Origin: Paenisporosarcina sp050269735
GTDB taxonomy: Bacteria > Bacillota > Bacilli > Bacillales_A > Planococcaceae
Reading direction: 5' to 3'
NCBI RefSeq assembly: GCF_050269735.1
Contig: NZ_JBNNIX010000001.1
Coordinates: 744,001 to 808,000 of the forward strand
Length of the DNA: 64,000 nucleotides
The notes beneath the pieces were generated by a model. That model did no database searches and had not been told where the DNA came from. It saw only the letters and a program-made list of their open reading frames with translations. The translations under genes and the position numbers were made by a program. Positions 51,075-59,631 of this stretch are shown here, piece after piece; the first letter of the stretch is position 1; each line of letters begins with the position of its first letter.

Positions 51075-51743
51075 ATGGTGTCGGAAGCGGTATTGAAAGA
51101 AAAATACATAGTATGGGGGCAGTTTTTTCAATTAACTATTGCTAATGATTGTGCGTGGATGCGACCAGAGGCACGAATTGAACGAAGACAAAACACGAGT
51201 ACGATTAATTCCAAAAAACAACGAACAGATGCAGTAATAGTGATGTTAAATCCGGGAAGTTGTAAGCCCATTATAGGTTCGCAATTCGGAGAGTGGACAG
51301 AAGCAATGCCAGATAAAACTCAGTTTCAACTAATGCGACTGATGGAGCACATGTCTTGGAACGAAATAAAGATAGTAAATTTATCCGATGTGTGCGAGGG
51401 GAACTCTAATGAGTTTTCAGGGCTACTAAAAAAATGTAAAGATGCGGGAGTCGTGCATTCTCGATTTGCGAATGATTCAGTGTCGGAATGGTCCAAAGTA
51501 ATATCAAGTGCGGATCGACTCCTATATGGTTGGGGAGAAAAGCCAGAAGCAAAGAAAATGGCGAATGCATATGGATTGCTTGATTTGGACACCATGTTAA
51601 CTACCTATGGAAAGAAGCCGATAGCGGTTTGGCATCCAGTGAAGGGATATCCGAAGCATCCGTATCCGTGGATACCGGAACGATGTGAGGCATGGTTGGA
51701 GGATATGGTGGAGATTCTGAGCGAAAAACGGGTGTTGGCATAA
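51075..51743 (+). CDS. DUF1643 family protein
   Basis: About 222 aa. The motifs DAVIVMLNPGSCKPI, IKIVNLSDVCEG and LLYGWGEKPEAKK, then AVWHPVKGYPKHPYPW, follow DUF1643 ('MLNPS.A...', 'NLf..ra', 'a.G..g', 'G.P.HPLY'). The fold is thought to relate to the UDG superfamily; no enzyme activity is established. The frame is open back to 50985 but ATG 51075 is the first reasonable start (GGGAGATGGGATAGAG upstream). It sits alone between repeat copy J and a bidirectional terminator. Confidence 0.7.
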   Translation: MVSEAVLKEKYIVWGQFFQLTIANDCAWMRPEARIERRQNTSTINSKKQRTDAVIVMLNPGSCKPIIGSQFGEWTEAMPDKTQFQLMRLMEHMSWNEIKIVNLSDVCEGNSNEFSGLLKKCKDAGVVHSRFANDSVSEWSKVISSADRLLYGWGEKPEAKKMANAYGLLDLDTMLTTYGKKPIAVWHPVKGYPKHPYPWIPERCEAWLEDMVEILSEKRVLA

Positions 51744-51857
51744 GCAGGGGACGGTAGAGTCTTTAAAGTAGAATCAGAAATAGAGAGATTGAGTAAACAG
51801 TAAGGGATTCGCAATATTCCACTTACTGTTTTTTTATGTGATTTTTTCATAAAACAA

Positions 51858-51900
51858 AAAGAACCGGTCGAAGTGACAGAATCACTTCAACCGGTTCTTT
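51858..51900. terminator. Bidirectional terminator
   Basis: AAAGAACCGGTCGAAGTGA pairs with TCACTTCAACCGGTTCTTT, separated by five bases and flanked by A- and T-rich ends. It lies between the convergent DUF1643 and zinc-ribbon genes. Confidence 0.85.
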
Positions 51901-52022
51901 CTAATTCTCTGGGCTATGAAATAGCGAATGTTCTACTGTGTTCCGCAAATCCAAACTTAGGGAGGGTTTTCTCGATGCCTGAGATTTTGTAAACATAACT
52001 TTAATAGCGTCCATTTTTTCTT

Positions 52023-52988
52023 TTACGGGCTGAACATGGATAAAGTTACCTTGCGCTTTTTATGTGTTTTGCCTATGATTTGATACAGGTTTTTCTCAAT
52101 ATAACGTAGCTGTTGGTGATTAATTCTCTTTGTAGCAGCGATATCGTATTCCCATTTAGGTGGCTTAATAATATTTACATATTGCTTGCTTGTCCGAACG
52201 CGCTTGAAGTGACCTCGTACATAATCCCATGTGATATAATGCTTTTCAAACATTTCCTCATGTTCATTCTTTAGAAAAGGCAACACGATATATAAGTCCC
52301 CTTTTATTCCTTGAACTCGCTGATCATTTATGTCAGCCGTTGCTGTTTGCCAAGTGATATACGCTATACGGTTCTTGTAATCAGAATCCGTCTCTTCAGC
52401 TATTTTCTTCGGATAAGTTGGTTTTTGTTTTCTCGGAAATAATTCTACAATGATAAATGAAAAATCCCCATCCCCATCATAATCATAATTGGACAATCGC
52501 TTCTCCATTAGCCTTACATCAATCCACTTTCCATTTGTGTTTATATTCTTCACCATATCCCTCACAATCATCACAGCAGTAGATTCACTGCGTTCCACAT
52601 ATGCAATATAGGCTGTGTCGTATTGATGACGATTTTTTAATTGAGGCGGTTTAGCTACATTCATACCTTTTTGCTCTGCTTTATAAGTGGCATAATCGAT
52701 ATATTTCTCGATGTAATGAGCTCGCACTGCTTGCAAAGGCTCCCGATGTAATACTTTTCCCTGTTGTTTCTTACGCCTTTTTTGTTCCTCTATTTTTTGT
52801 TGAACTTCAGAACTATCTACAAGCATGCCATTCGTATACGTTTCACTACAGTCATAACAAATTTTCCATTGTTGAATCCATTGGTGCTTTACATCGAGTT
52901 CGCTGATTGTTTTCAAAAAATCTTTCACTTTCTTTTGCAACCGATTGTTTTCATTTACTACTTGTTTTCCACAAATGATACAGTCCAT
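52023..52988 (-). CDS. Hypothetical protein with N-terminal zinc-ribbon
   Basis: A 321-aa protein. It begins MDCIICGKQVVNENNRLQKK with a second CYDC pair at about residue 46-49, a likely zinc site, followed by a basic region (EQKRRKKQQGK) and a mixed alpha/beta body. The body has YDGDGDFSFIIVELFPRKQK, which looks like a phage- or ICE-type protein, but I do not recognise the family. AGGAGGTG lies 8 bases before ATG 52988; the frame is open further upstream to 53069 but without a start signal. It stands alone. Confidence 0.65.
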   Translation of the reverse strand: MDCIICGKQVVNENNRLQKKVKDFLKTISELDVKHQWIQQWKICYDCSETYTNGMLVDSSEVQQKIEEQKRRKKQQGKVLHREPLQAVRAHYIEKYIDYATYKAEQKGMNVAKPPQLKNRHQYDTAYIAYVERSESTAVMIVRDMVKNINTNGKWIDVRLMEKRLSNYDYDGDGDFSFIIVELFPRKQKPTYPKKIAEETDSDYKNRIAYITWQTATADINDQRVQGIKGDLYIVLPFLKNEHEEMFEKHYITWDYVRGHFKRVRTSKQYVNIIKPPKWEYDIAATKRINHQQLRYIEKNLYQIIGKTHKKRKVTLSMFSP

Positions 52989-53289
52989 AGTACACCTCCT
53001 ATCGTGATATGTAGCGTGAAAATACTTTATTTGACCCAGAAAAACATGTGAAATGATTATACTTTTCATAGCTTTTATTCATCATTATAGATTGGAGCGG
53101 TTTTAAAAACACAGAAATTTTTACAAAGTCTCCACACACAACAAAATCATAAATACATGCACAAAAGCGATTTATCTTAAGAGTGTAAAATTACAAATGT
53201 TTGATGTTGTTAACTCTCACAGACTAGGCGCCCAGTGTAATCAATTCAAGCTTCAAGCACAATAATAATTACCTTGTTTTATATACAAG

Positions 53290-53328
53290 AAAATGCCTCT
53301 CTGATTTTATTGTCAGAGAGGCATTTTC
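53290..53328. terminator. Terminator-like hairpin
   Basis: AAAATGCCTCTCTGA / TCAGAGAGGCATTTTC; the stem is a variant of those at 24868 and 62862. Confidence 0.75.
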
Positions 53329-53344
53329 GTTGTGATGATGCTCA

Positions 53345-53418
53345 AGTGCCAGAAACAATCTTGAAAATCGCAATAAATGTGATTATTTAAACTATCTCGG
53401 AATGTTTCTGACACAGGA
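53345..53418 (+). repeat. REP-like palindrome, copy 1
   Basis: AGTGCCAGAAACAATCTTGA at one end and GAATGTTTCTGACACAGG at the other make an imperfect palindrome with a conserved centre (AATAAATGTGATTATTTAAA). The same sequence with about 20 changes lies at 58647-58721, so the two bracket the dynamin-like operon. Confidence 0.75.
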
Positions 53419-53570
53419 ACATAAAAAATATGTAAGATTTACCAGAAAAATAGTTATTCATAAGATATAATAGTGATTATCGAATGGGAAATGAAGGACA
53501 TTCTGAATGATAATATGCCCATAAGTATTTGGGTTAAATGTATCATTTAAAAATTTTAGGGGTGGTAAAT

Positions 53571-55739
53571 GTGTTGAAAGAAGAAAAAGAATATTTAATA
53601 GAAAGTTATCATCGACATATTCGTGAATTAATTACTGAACTAGGTACTACAACATTTGCGGCAAGTTTGGATAAGCAAAAAGAGGAGATTTCACAGAAGC
53701 TATCGGTACTATACAACAAATTAACTCTCACAAATTTAATGGGAAATCGTACGTTATTAGCTATTACGGGGTTACAAGGAACTGGTAAAACCACAATTCT
53801 AAAAACCTTGTATGATTTACCGGCTTCTCTTTTGCCGGTGAATAGTTCACGTGGGGAACGTCTCCCTGTCTTTATTACAGAGAAAGATGTACAAGTAATT
53901 GAAACTTATGTCTATCGTGCAAAATCGAATGAAAATGGATTGTCTGTTGGGCGTGAATCAATCTCCATAGAAAAATTCAATGAAATCTCCTTATATCCAT
54001 TACTCAATAAAGATTTATGGTTGGAGTGTATCGTCCCAAACCGATATTTATTTGATGAGAATAAATCCATCGTGTTGCTCCCGGGATTTGAAAAAGATAA
54101 TGAAGACATTTCCCAGATGCTTCTTGAGCATATCTTATATTTATCCACTTCTTCAGTAATGGTATTGCGTAAAGATACTTATGCCCGTGAATCAACTCAA
54201 ATAATGATGCGAAAAGTGAAAGAAGTATACAGAAACGTAAAACCAATTATTGCCCTATCCTTTGGAAATATAAATCCAGAGCAAAACGACAAGTTCAAAC
54301 TAGAAATCCTGCAGGAATTTGAAATCGAGCCAGCAGAAAGCAATCGGGTAGTAGTGACCGGTCAAGGCCCCGATTATCCACAAACCTGGAAACAGGAATT
54401 AATGGCTTCAATAGATACATATTGCTATAGAAACAGTACAACTGATAATTTGCAAACTCAATTAATTCTAAACTTAACGAAACAAATCGATGATGTGATG
54501 TTGGATTTACGAAAAATGATGGAACAAGAAATGAAGAGTCGACAGTTGAACAATCAACTTTCAGGTGATCGTTATGATGTTTTGCTCCAATTTGAGGTCC
54601 AATATAAGAAATACTTGAGCGATTTAGAGGAAGCGATCAGCTCGGAGCTTTCACGGCGTGTTAAACCATCAACGGATGAACTGCGGAATTATTTAGCTGC
54701 CAATGCATCATGGACAAAGGAGCTAAAAACGAAATTCTTCGGTCAAAGGCCAGAAGAATTATATGCATTAGAAAATAAAATCCATGCCATTTGGAACAAT
54801 CCTAATAATAAACAAGTAAGCATATTAAACAAAGGCGAGGAGAAGCCAGAAACATATTTAGAACCGAACTTGGAAATTTTAAAAGTGGTGTCCAATTACG
54901 TTGCGCAGGAAGGTAAGCAAGTAATTAAAGCTTTCGATGATAAAAAGGAAATCAATGATTCGGGACAAGAACTTTCTCCACTGGAATTGATGATGCAGGA
55001 AATATCAGCAACAGAGATTCGGTCACCACAGCTCTTAGAGTCAACTCCAATTGATAGAATCGATGCATACTTTACAAATAATGATACATTGCCAACATCT
55101 TTGAAACATGATGATTACAAAACGATGGCTGTTATGGGAGCCATGCTTATTCGTGAATCTTTCATCGCACAAGATATACATGAAAATGGTCATGCAACCT
55201 TGGATGAAAAGTTGCTTGATAAAGCATCAGCTGAGTTTGATTTAGCTTCAAACATGAATCAATTAGCTGTAGTTGCACCAAAACTACTAAAATCAATTCC
55301 ACTTATTCTTGGCGTAGATGGCATTATTGATGGTGAGCTGGATTTGGTCAATCATGCAGTGTCAGCTTTGTCCAGTGTAGGTATTTCTATTACTGCCCCT
55401 CAACTTTTAGCCATTATGGGTGCAGGTTTCGCTGCTGCCTACGCGGCAAAAGCAATCCAGGAAAGTATGCGCAAAGCAAATGAAAGACAACTTCAATTAG
55501 CTCAGGCTGGGGAACGTGTATTCAACGAGCTTCCGCTAATTCAAGCAAAAGCATTCACCAATTCATTACGCCGCATTTACGAGAGAATGGCAGATCAGCT
55601 TTTATCCAGACATCTTGAGCTATCAGGACAGCATGATAAGGTCGGTGAAGTAGAGCAAATCAACTATACCATTCGAAAAATCTCATTGTTAAGCAATAAA
55701 ATTAAGAGGGAAAAATATGAACAAACCGTATTTATATAA
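53571..55739 (+). CDS. Dynamin-like P-loop GTPase, first gene of the operon
   Basis: A 722-aa protein. The G1/Walker A loop is LLAITGLQGTGKTTILKTLY (about residues 60-79) and the G3-like segment IVLLPGFEKDNED (about 174-186). Long helices follow (about 300-450), with a hydrophobic helical patch LLAIMGAGFAAAYAAKAIQE (about 627-646), the usual dynamin/BDLP membrane-contact position. Large length, N-terminal GTPase and C-terminal helical stalk all fit bacterial dynamin-like proteins, though the G4 motif is not clear. GTG 53571 follows GGGGTGG; ATG 53538 is less likely. It overlaps the next gene by 23 bases. Confidence 0.75.
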   Translation: MLKEEKEYLIESYHRHIRELITELGTTTFAASLDKQKEEISQKLSVLYNKLTLTNLMGNRTLLAITGLQGTGKTTILKTLYDLPASLLPVNSSRGERLPVFITEKDVQVIETYVYRAKSNENGLSVGRESISIEKFNEISLYPLLNKDLWLECIVPNRYLFDENKSIVLLPGFEKDNEDISQMLLEHILYLSTSSVMVLRKDTYARESTQIMMRKVKEVYRNVKPIIALSFGNINPEQNDKFKLEILQEFEIEPAESNRVVVTGQGPDYPQTWKQELMASIDTYCYRNSTTDNLQTQLILNLTKQIDDVMLDLRKMMEQEMKSRQLNNQLSGDRYDVLLQFEVQYKKYLSDLEEAISSELSRRVKPSTDELRNYLAANASWTKELKTKFFGQRPEELYALENKIHAIWNNPNNKQVSILNKGEEKPETYLEPNLEILKVVSNYVAQEGKQVIKAFDDKKEINDSGQELSPLELMMQEISATEIRSPQLLESTPIDRIDAYFTNNDTLPTSLKHDDYKTMAVMGAMLIRESFIAQDIHENGHATLDEKLLDKASAEFDLASNMNQLAVVAPKLLKSIPLILGVDGIIDGELDLVNHAVSALSSVGISITAPQLLAIMGAGFAAAYAAKAIQESMRKANERQLQLAQAGERVFNELPLIQAKAFTNSLRRIYERMADQLLSRHLELSGQHDKVGEVEQINYTIRKISLLSNKIKREKYEQTVFI

Positions 55740-57576
55740 GTATGAGGAAACAAAGTGGGATTGGACGAAGTCTGCTGCCTCCCTTTTCATGAATGGATTT
55801 AAGCGATTCGATCAGAAAATTGATGATAAAGAGCAAGTCTATGTAGGAGTCTATGGTCCAACTCAAGTGGGAAAGACAACGTTTATATTAAGACTTCTGG
55901 GTATTGGATTCTCTCACTTGAACAAACTATCAGATTCATTACGTGGGGGACGGGAGAAAGGAAAGTCTGCAACTATTACGTGTACGATTTTTCAACGTTC
56001 TACAACCGCTGATTTTGAAGTGATTTGGCCATCTGGAGAAATCCATCTGGCAAAGACATTTAATGATCTTGAAAAAGTGATGGGTGATCTACGAGTTTCG
56101 ATTTATAAGAACAAATCCTTTTCGCTAAAGCCTGTCATCGTAAAAATCCCGAAAAAGTATTTTAACCGTGCAGATATTGATAGTCGTGTCCGGGATTTAT
56201 CGATTATCGATTTGCCTGGTGATGATAGCAAAGATAGTCAAGAAATGCTCCATGTTAATCGGGTATTAAAAGAGTATATTGCACGTTGTAAGGTATGCAT
56301 CATTATGGAAATATCAAGTCAGATGACAGCGCTCACAAAGTTAGAAAAGGAGCTAGTTAAAGATTGGCTTGTCCTACCGGAACAGTTTCGCATTTTATTG
56401 ACTCGGAGTGTATCGAATAGCTCGGTTATGGAGCAGATTGTTGCAAAGCAAATAATATCTGCTGAACAATTTAAGCAGATATATCATGACGAGCTCGCAC
56501 GAGTTTGTGAGGAACATGAGCTAGCTACTGCTATTTATCCATTGGAATTTGGCGATTCGTGGGTGGACTTGAAGCAAGCATATCCGAAAATTTTTAATCT
56601 GGCGAGTAGATGGGTCGATGAAATCTTTGAAGAACTTGTTAAAGATTTAACGAATATAAACTCCCCTGAACAAGAAATTAAAAAGCTGAAATCGATTGAG
56701 CGGTTTATCGTGAAAGAGAGTCAAGATGAGCTAAACCGACTGCAGCATGAAATTGAGATAATGAATCTGGAGAAACAGGAGTTCCAACTAAATATCAATC
56801 ATATGAAACAGCTGCTGGAGAAGGAAGAGAGAAAGCTTACTCGGCTGAAAGATGTTCAAAAAGATTGGTCCAGGTTTAACGTTCCGGCGTTCCCTTCGGT
56901 TAACTTTAATTCTTGGAGTAACCTAACGGTAGGAACTAAAAAGGCGAGTCATTTAAAATCTCAATTCCGTGGGAATGTCCGAGAGTTAGAAGATTTTGCG
57001 AAGGAACAAGTTGAACTCTTAAATATAAAAATTCGCGGAGATTGCCGTTTGATTTCCATTAATTTACCTGAAATGGATTTTCCTGAGGAGATATTTCGAA
57101 CAAACTTACATTTTGATTATTTAATAGACCGCTATTTACTCGAGTCTAGCTATTCGAGTGACGTAAGCCATGCGAAGCGGAAACTAGCAGAGGTAATAGA
57201 TCGCTTCGAGGAAGAACTCAATAGACATGTTAAAAAATGCTGTGACTTGTTAAAAGAGCCTTTTCGTAATCAGAAAGCTGCAATTAAGCTTGAAAAAGAA
57301 GAATTGAAACAGATGAACAAACAACTTAATGCAAAAAACAACAAACTCCAAGCGCTACTTGATGAGAAGCTAAAGGCTAAAGAGGAATGGAAGTCCGATA
57401 TTGCTCGAGCGAACCAATTAGACTTTTTCCTGATGGAAAGCTTTGTCGATCAATCCAATGAATATAAAAGGAAATTGGATGATGTGAATTCAAATTTAAA
57501 CGAGAAATGGTATGCGCATCAATATTGGAATGTCTTGAAAATGCAGGCAGAGAGGATTATAGATTATGTCGAGTAA
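55717..57576 (+). CDS. Dynamin-like P-loop GTPase, second gene of the operon
   Basis: A 619-aa protein. G1 is VYVGVYGPTQVGKTTFILRL (about residues 42-61). G3 is RDLSIIDLPGDDSKDS with DxPG (about 165-180), and FRILLTRSVSNSS may be G4. From about residue 320 to the end it is almost all long coiled coil (IERFIVKESQDELNRLQHEI; KLEKEELKQMNKQLNAKNNK). No membrane segment is seen. It overlaps both neighbours (23 and 11 bases), so the three proteins are probably made together and interact, as in tandem bacterial dynamin pairs such as LeoABC. Confidence 0.78.
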   Translation: MNKPYLYKYEETKWDWTKSAASLFMNGFKRFDQKIDDKEQVYVGVYGPTQVGKTTFILRLLGIGFSHLNKLSDSLRGGREKGKSATITCTIFQRSTTADFEVIWPSGEIHLAKTFNDLEKVMGDLRVSIYKNKSFSLKPVIVKIPKKYFNRADIDSRVRDLSIIDLPGDDSKDSQEMLHVNRVLKEYIARCKVCIIMEISSQMTALTKLEKELVKDWLVLPEQFRILLTRSVSNSSVMEQIVAKQIISAEQFKQIYHDELARVCEEHELATAIYPLEFGDSWVDLKQAYPKIFNLASRWVDEIFEELVKDLTNINSPEQEIKKLKSIERFIVKESQDELNRLQHEIEIMNLEKQEFQLNINHMKQLLEKEERKLTRLKDVQKDWSRFNVPAFPSVNFNSWSNLTVGTKKASHLKSQFRGNVRELEDFAKEQVELLNIKIRGDCRLISINLPEMDFPEEIFRTNLHFDYLIDRYLLESSYSSDVSHAKRKLAEVIDRFEEELNRHVKKCCDLLKEPFRNQKAAIKLEKEELKQMNKQLNAKNNKLQALLDEKLKAKEEWKSDIARANQLDFFLMESFVDQSNEYKRKLDDVNSNLNEKWYAHQYWNVLKMQAERIIDYVE

Positions 57577-58507
57577 AACAGTCGCAAATTATAAGCAGTC
57601 ATTACGCGATTTACAAGAAGTGAATGATGCACTATTCTATGACGATTTAAAGAATCAAATGAACATTCACTTAGCGAGGCTTGAGGATGAATTCCAAAAA
57701 GTTGAGAAGTCTGCGGAATATGTGTCACGATCTATGGCACAAATTGAGCATAGCTTTCAAGCAACTTCTCAACAAGCAACTGCTGAGATGCGTATTGCAG
57801 CAAAAAACGCTGACGAAGTCATTCAGACAGTTCTATCTGAAGAAACAGTAAAACTAATGACTAAGCTGAATCAAGTATATGTTGCATTCCAGCAAATTGG
57901 CGAGCAGCAAAAGCATTTTGTAGAAGAACATTTTATTAAACAAGTAGAGCAGAATATAGCGGACATGAATGGCAAATTATCATCTACATTGACCGCCTAT
58001 CAAGCTTCGATTACAAACATGCATGAGCAGTTAACAAACCTTGTAGAAAATCAACAAGCTGAAATTGAGAAGCGAGAAGCAAACTGGAAACAACTTGCGA
58101 ATGATATCGATGCGAAGTATGAAGAACGATTAAAGACTTTTGAAGTAGCAAGTACTTTGCAATTTAAGGATATTCAGCATGTCCTTACAGGAGTGCAACA
58201 AATTAACAAGGAATTGATATCAGAGCAAACAAAGCAGCAAACAAAGGCAACTGCACAATTTGAACATCTAGAACAGGTAGTAGAACAAACTCAATCAAAA
58301 CAAGAGTTAGCAATTATCAAGCAAAATGAAGTCCAGGATACTCAAGTAGGTAATTTTGTGCTAATGCAAAGAGAACAGCACGAGCAACTTCAACAATTAC
58401 TGTCCATGCAGGCAGAGCAAGGTAAATCGATGCGCAAATGGTTAATTACACTTTCTATCGTTCAGGGTATTACAGTTGCTGTTGGGACAGGGTTGTATTT
58501 CTTCTAG
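57566..58507 (+). CDS. Membrane-anchored coiled-coil protein of the dynamin-like operon
   Basis: A 313-aa protein made mostly of Gln/Glu-rich heptad helices (residues about 10-285) and ending in one hydrophobic segment, WLITLSIVQGITVAVGTGLY (about 291-310), so it is tail-anchored. It has no enzymatic motif. The 11-base overlap with the second GTPase gene shows coupling. A coiled coil tethered to the membrane could recruit or organise the two GTPases. The repeat fragment K starts five bases after its stop. Confidence 0.75.
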   Translation: MSSKTVANYKQSLRDLQEVNDALFYDDLKNQMNIHLARLEDEFQKVEKSAEYVSRSMAQIEHSFQATSQQATAEMRIAAKNADEVIQTVLSEETVKLMTKLNQVYVAFQQIGEQQKHFVEEHFIKQVEQNIADMNGKLSSTLTAYQASITNMHEQLTNLVENQQAEIEKREANWKQLANDIDAKYEERLKTFEVASTLQFKDIQHVLTGVQQINKELISEQTKQQTKATAQFEHLEQVVEQTQSKQELAIIKQNEVQDTQVGNFVLMQREQHEQLQQLLSMQAEQGKSMRKWLITLSIVQGITVAVGTGLYFF

Positions 58508-58511
58508 ATTT

Positions 58512-58550
58512 GAAGTACCTGTGCAACAAACTATTTAGATTATAAAAAAG
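58512..58550 (+). repeat. GGTACC-GGTGCC element fragment, copy K
   Basis: Left end only: AAGTACCTGTGCAACAAACT then ATTTAGATTATAAAAAAG, immediately after the operon's last stop. Confidence 0.65.
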
Positions 58551-58567
58551 TAGGGGTTAAAAAGGGC

Positions 58568-58612
58568 TGATGAAATTACTGTCCGGAGAAGGCAAGAAGA
58601 TAGAATGATAGT
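58568..58612 (+). pseudogene. 3' fragment of an HtrA-like protease gene
   Basis: GATGAAATTACTGTCCGGAG and GCAAGAAGATAGAATGATAG match the end of the protease gene at 61975-62009 and its stop codon with only a few changes. It is a relic of a second copy or a recombination scar. Confidence 0.7.
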
Positions 58613-58646
58613 GTCGGTCGAGCACCATTCATCTTTACCTTTCCCG

Positions 58647-58721
58647 CCTGTGTCAAAAACAATCATGACAATTTTAATAAATATGATTCTTTAAACTTTC
58701 TTTAAAGTTCTTGACACAGGG
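58647..58721 (+). repeat. REP-like palindrome, copy 2
   Basis: CCTGTGTCAAAAACAATC pairs with AGTTCTTGACACAGG; the centre AATAAATATGATTCTTTAAA is shared with copy 1 at 53345. Confidence 0.75.
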
Positions 58722-58761
58722 GCACACAAAAAATGAACTTGGGCACAAAGGGGCAGTATTC

Positions 58762-59160
58762 ATGGATAATATAGACAATTTACCAGAAGTAACTGTGGGA
58801 ATATTTAAGATTACAACTCCAAAGTGTGGATATTTTGTTTTTTGGACGAGTAAAAGTGATAGAGTAAACCTGAATGTTGAACCCTTTCGAGAAAAAGAAG
58901 GGGACATCAATTATCCTGCTAAACACCATATCAACGGTGAAGATTTGTTGTATTTTAAAGAATTCAATAAAAATATAGTCTTGTATCATAAGCAATTTAA
59001 AGCTCAATCTTGGGAAGATGCGATGAAATATGAGATATATTCTGTTATATCCAATGGTTCATTAAATCGCAAAGCTAAGAAGGAAGACAACACTGAGGTA
59101 TTTGTTCGATTCATTTGGAATGGAAAAGAACTAAAGAAAACTAGAATAGAATATCAATAA
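58762..59160 (+). CDS. Hypothetical protein (132 aa)
   Basis: A 132-aa small soluble protein, MDNIDNLPEVTVGIFKITTP and on, probably a beta-rich fold with aromatic strands (GYFVFWTSKSDRVNLNVEPF; VFVRFIWNGKELKK). I know no matching family. AAAGGGG lies 8 bases before ATG 58762; the frame extends upstream to 58711 but through the REP-like palindrome, so that start is unlikely. It stands alone between repeats. Confidence 0.6.
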   Translation: MDNIDNLPEVTVGIFKITTPKCGYFVFWTSKSDRVNLNVEPFREKEGDINYPAKHHINGEDLLYFKEFNKNIVLYHKQFKAQSWEDAMKYEIYSVISNGSLNRKAKKEDNTEVFVRFIWNGKELKKTRIEYQ

Positions 59161-59194
59161 ATCATCCCATGTCACAACTGCATGATGGAATTAG

Positions 59195-59338
59195 AGGTAC
59201 CTGTGCAACAAACTATTTAGATTATTAGCGACAATTGTATATGATATTTCAGGAATCCAGCAGTCATCGATCTGCTGGATTCTTTTGGCGTTTAAAAATG
59301 CATATCACTCAATTGTTATAAATTTCACGGTGCCACCC
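59195..59338 (+). repeat. GGTACC-GGTGCC element, copy L (short form with internal hairpin)
   Basis: AGGTACCTGTGCAACAAAC at the left and CACGGTGCCACCC at the right, 144 bases in all. A strong internal hairpin GAATCCAGCAG / CTGCTGGATTC is followed by TTTT (59249-59285), terminating the 132-aa gene. Same layout as copy C2. Confidence 0.85.
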
Positions 59339-59631
59339 GGGAAAACAATTCTGACAATTGATAACAATTCATGAAATGGGTCGTTTAGAAACCTTCATGA
59401 GTTGCATTGGAATTCAGGCGTTTGTGCCTGCGGGAAATTGAATACTATAGGAGTTGGCAACGACATAAAGAAGAGTGAAGATCTGCATTTAAAGCTTGAA
59501 GGTGAGCTGGATTTATCAACTAGGACAGTTAGACAATATTATTCGTAATGCGACAATCGTACTATATAGCTAACTCATAATATGATAAAATAGAAATGAA
59601 ATAAATTGGTATATATTGGGTGGTTTTAACA
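59339..59631. other. Upstream region of the zinc-ribbon/protease pair
   Basis: No gene is seen. It should contain the promoter of the operon that begins at 59632. Confidence 0.4.

Larger units (their letters stand above)
53070..53570. other. Intergenic stretch before the dynamin-like operon
   Basis: No gene is seen. It holds a terminator-like hairpin, a REP-like palindrome (listed separately), and from about 53430 AT-rich sequence likely to contain the operon promoter. Confidence 0.5.
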
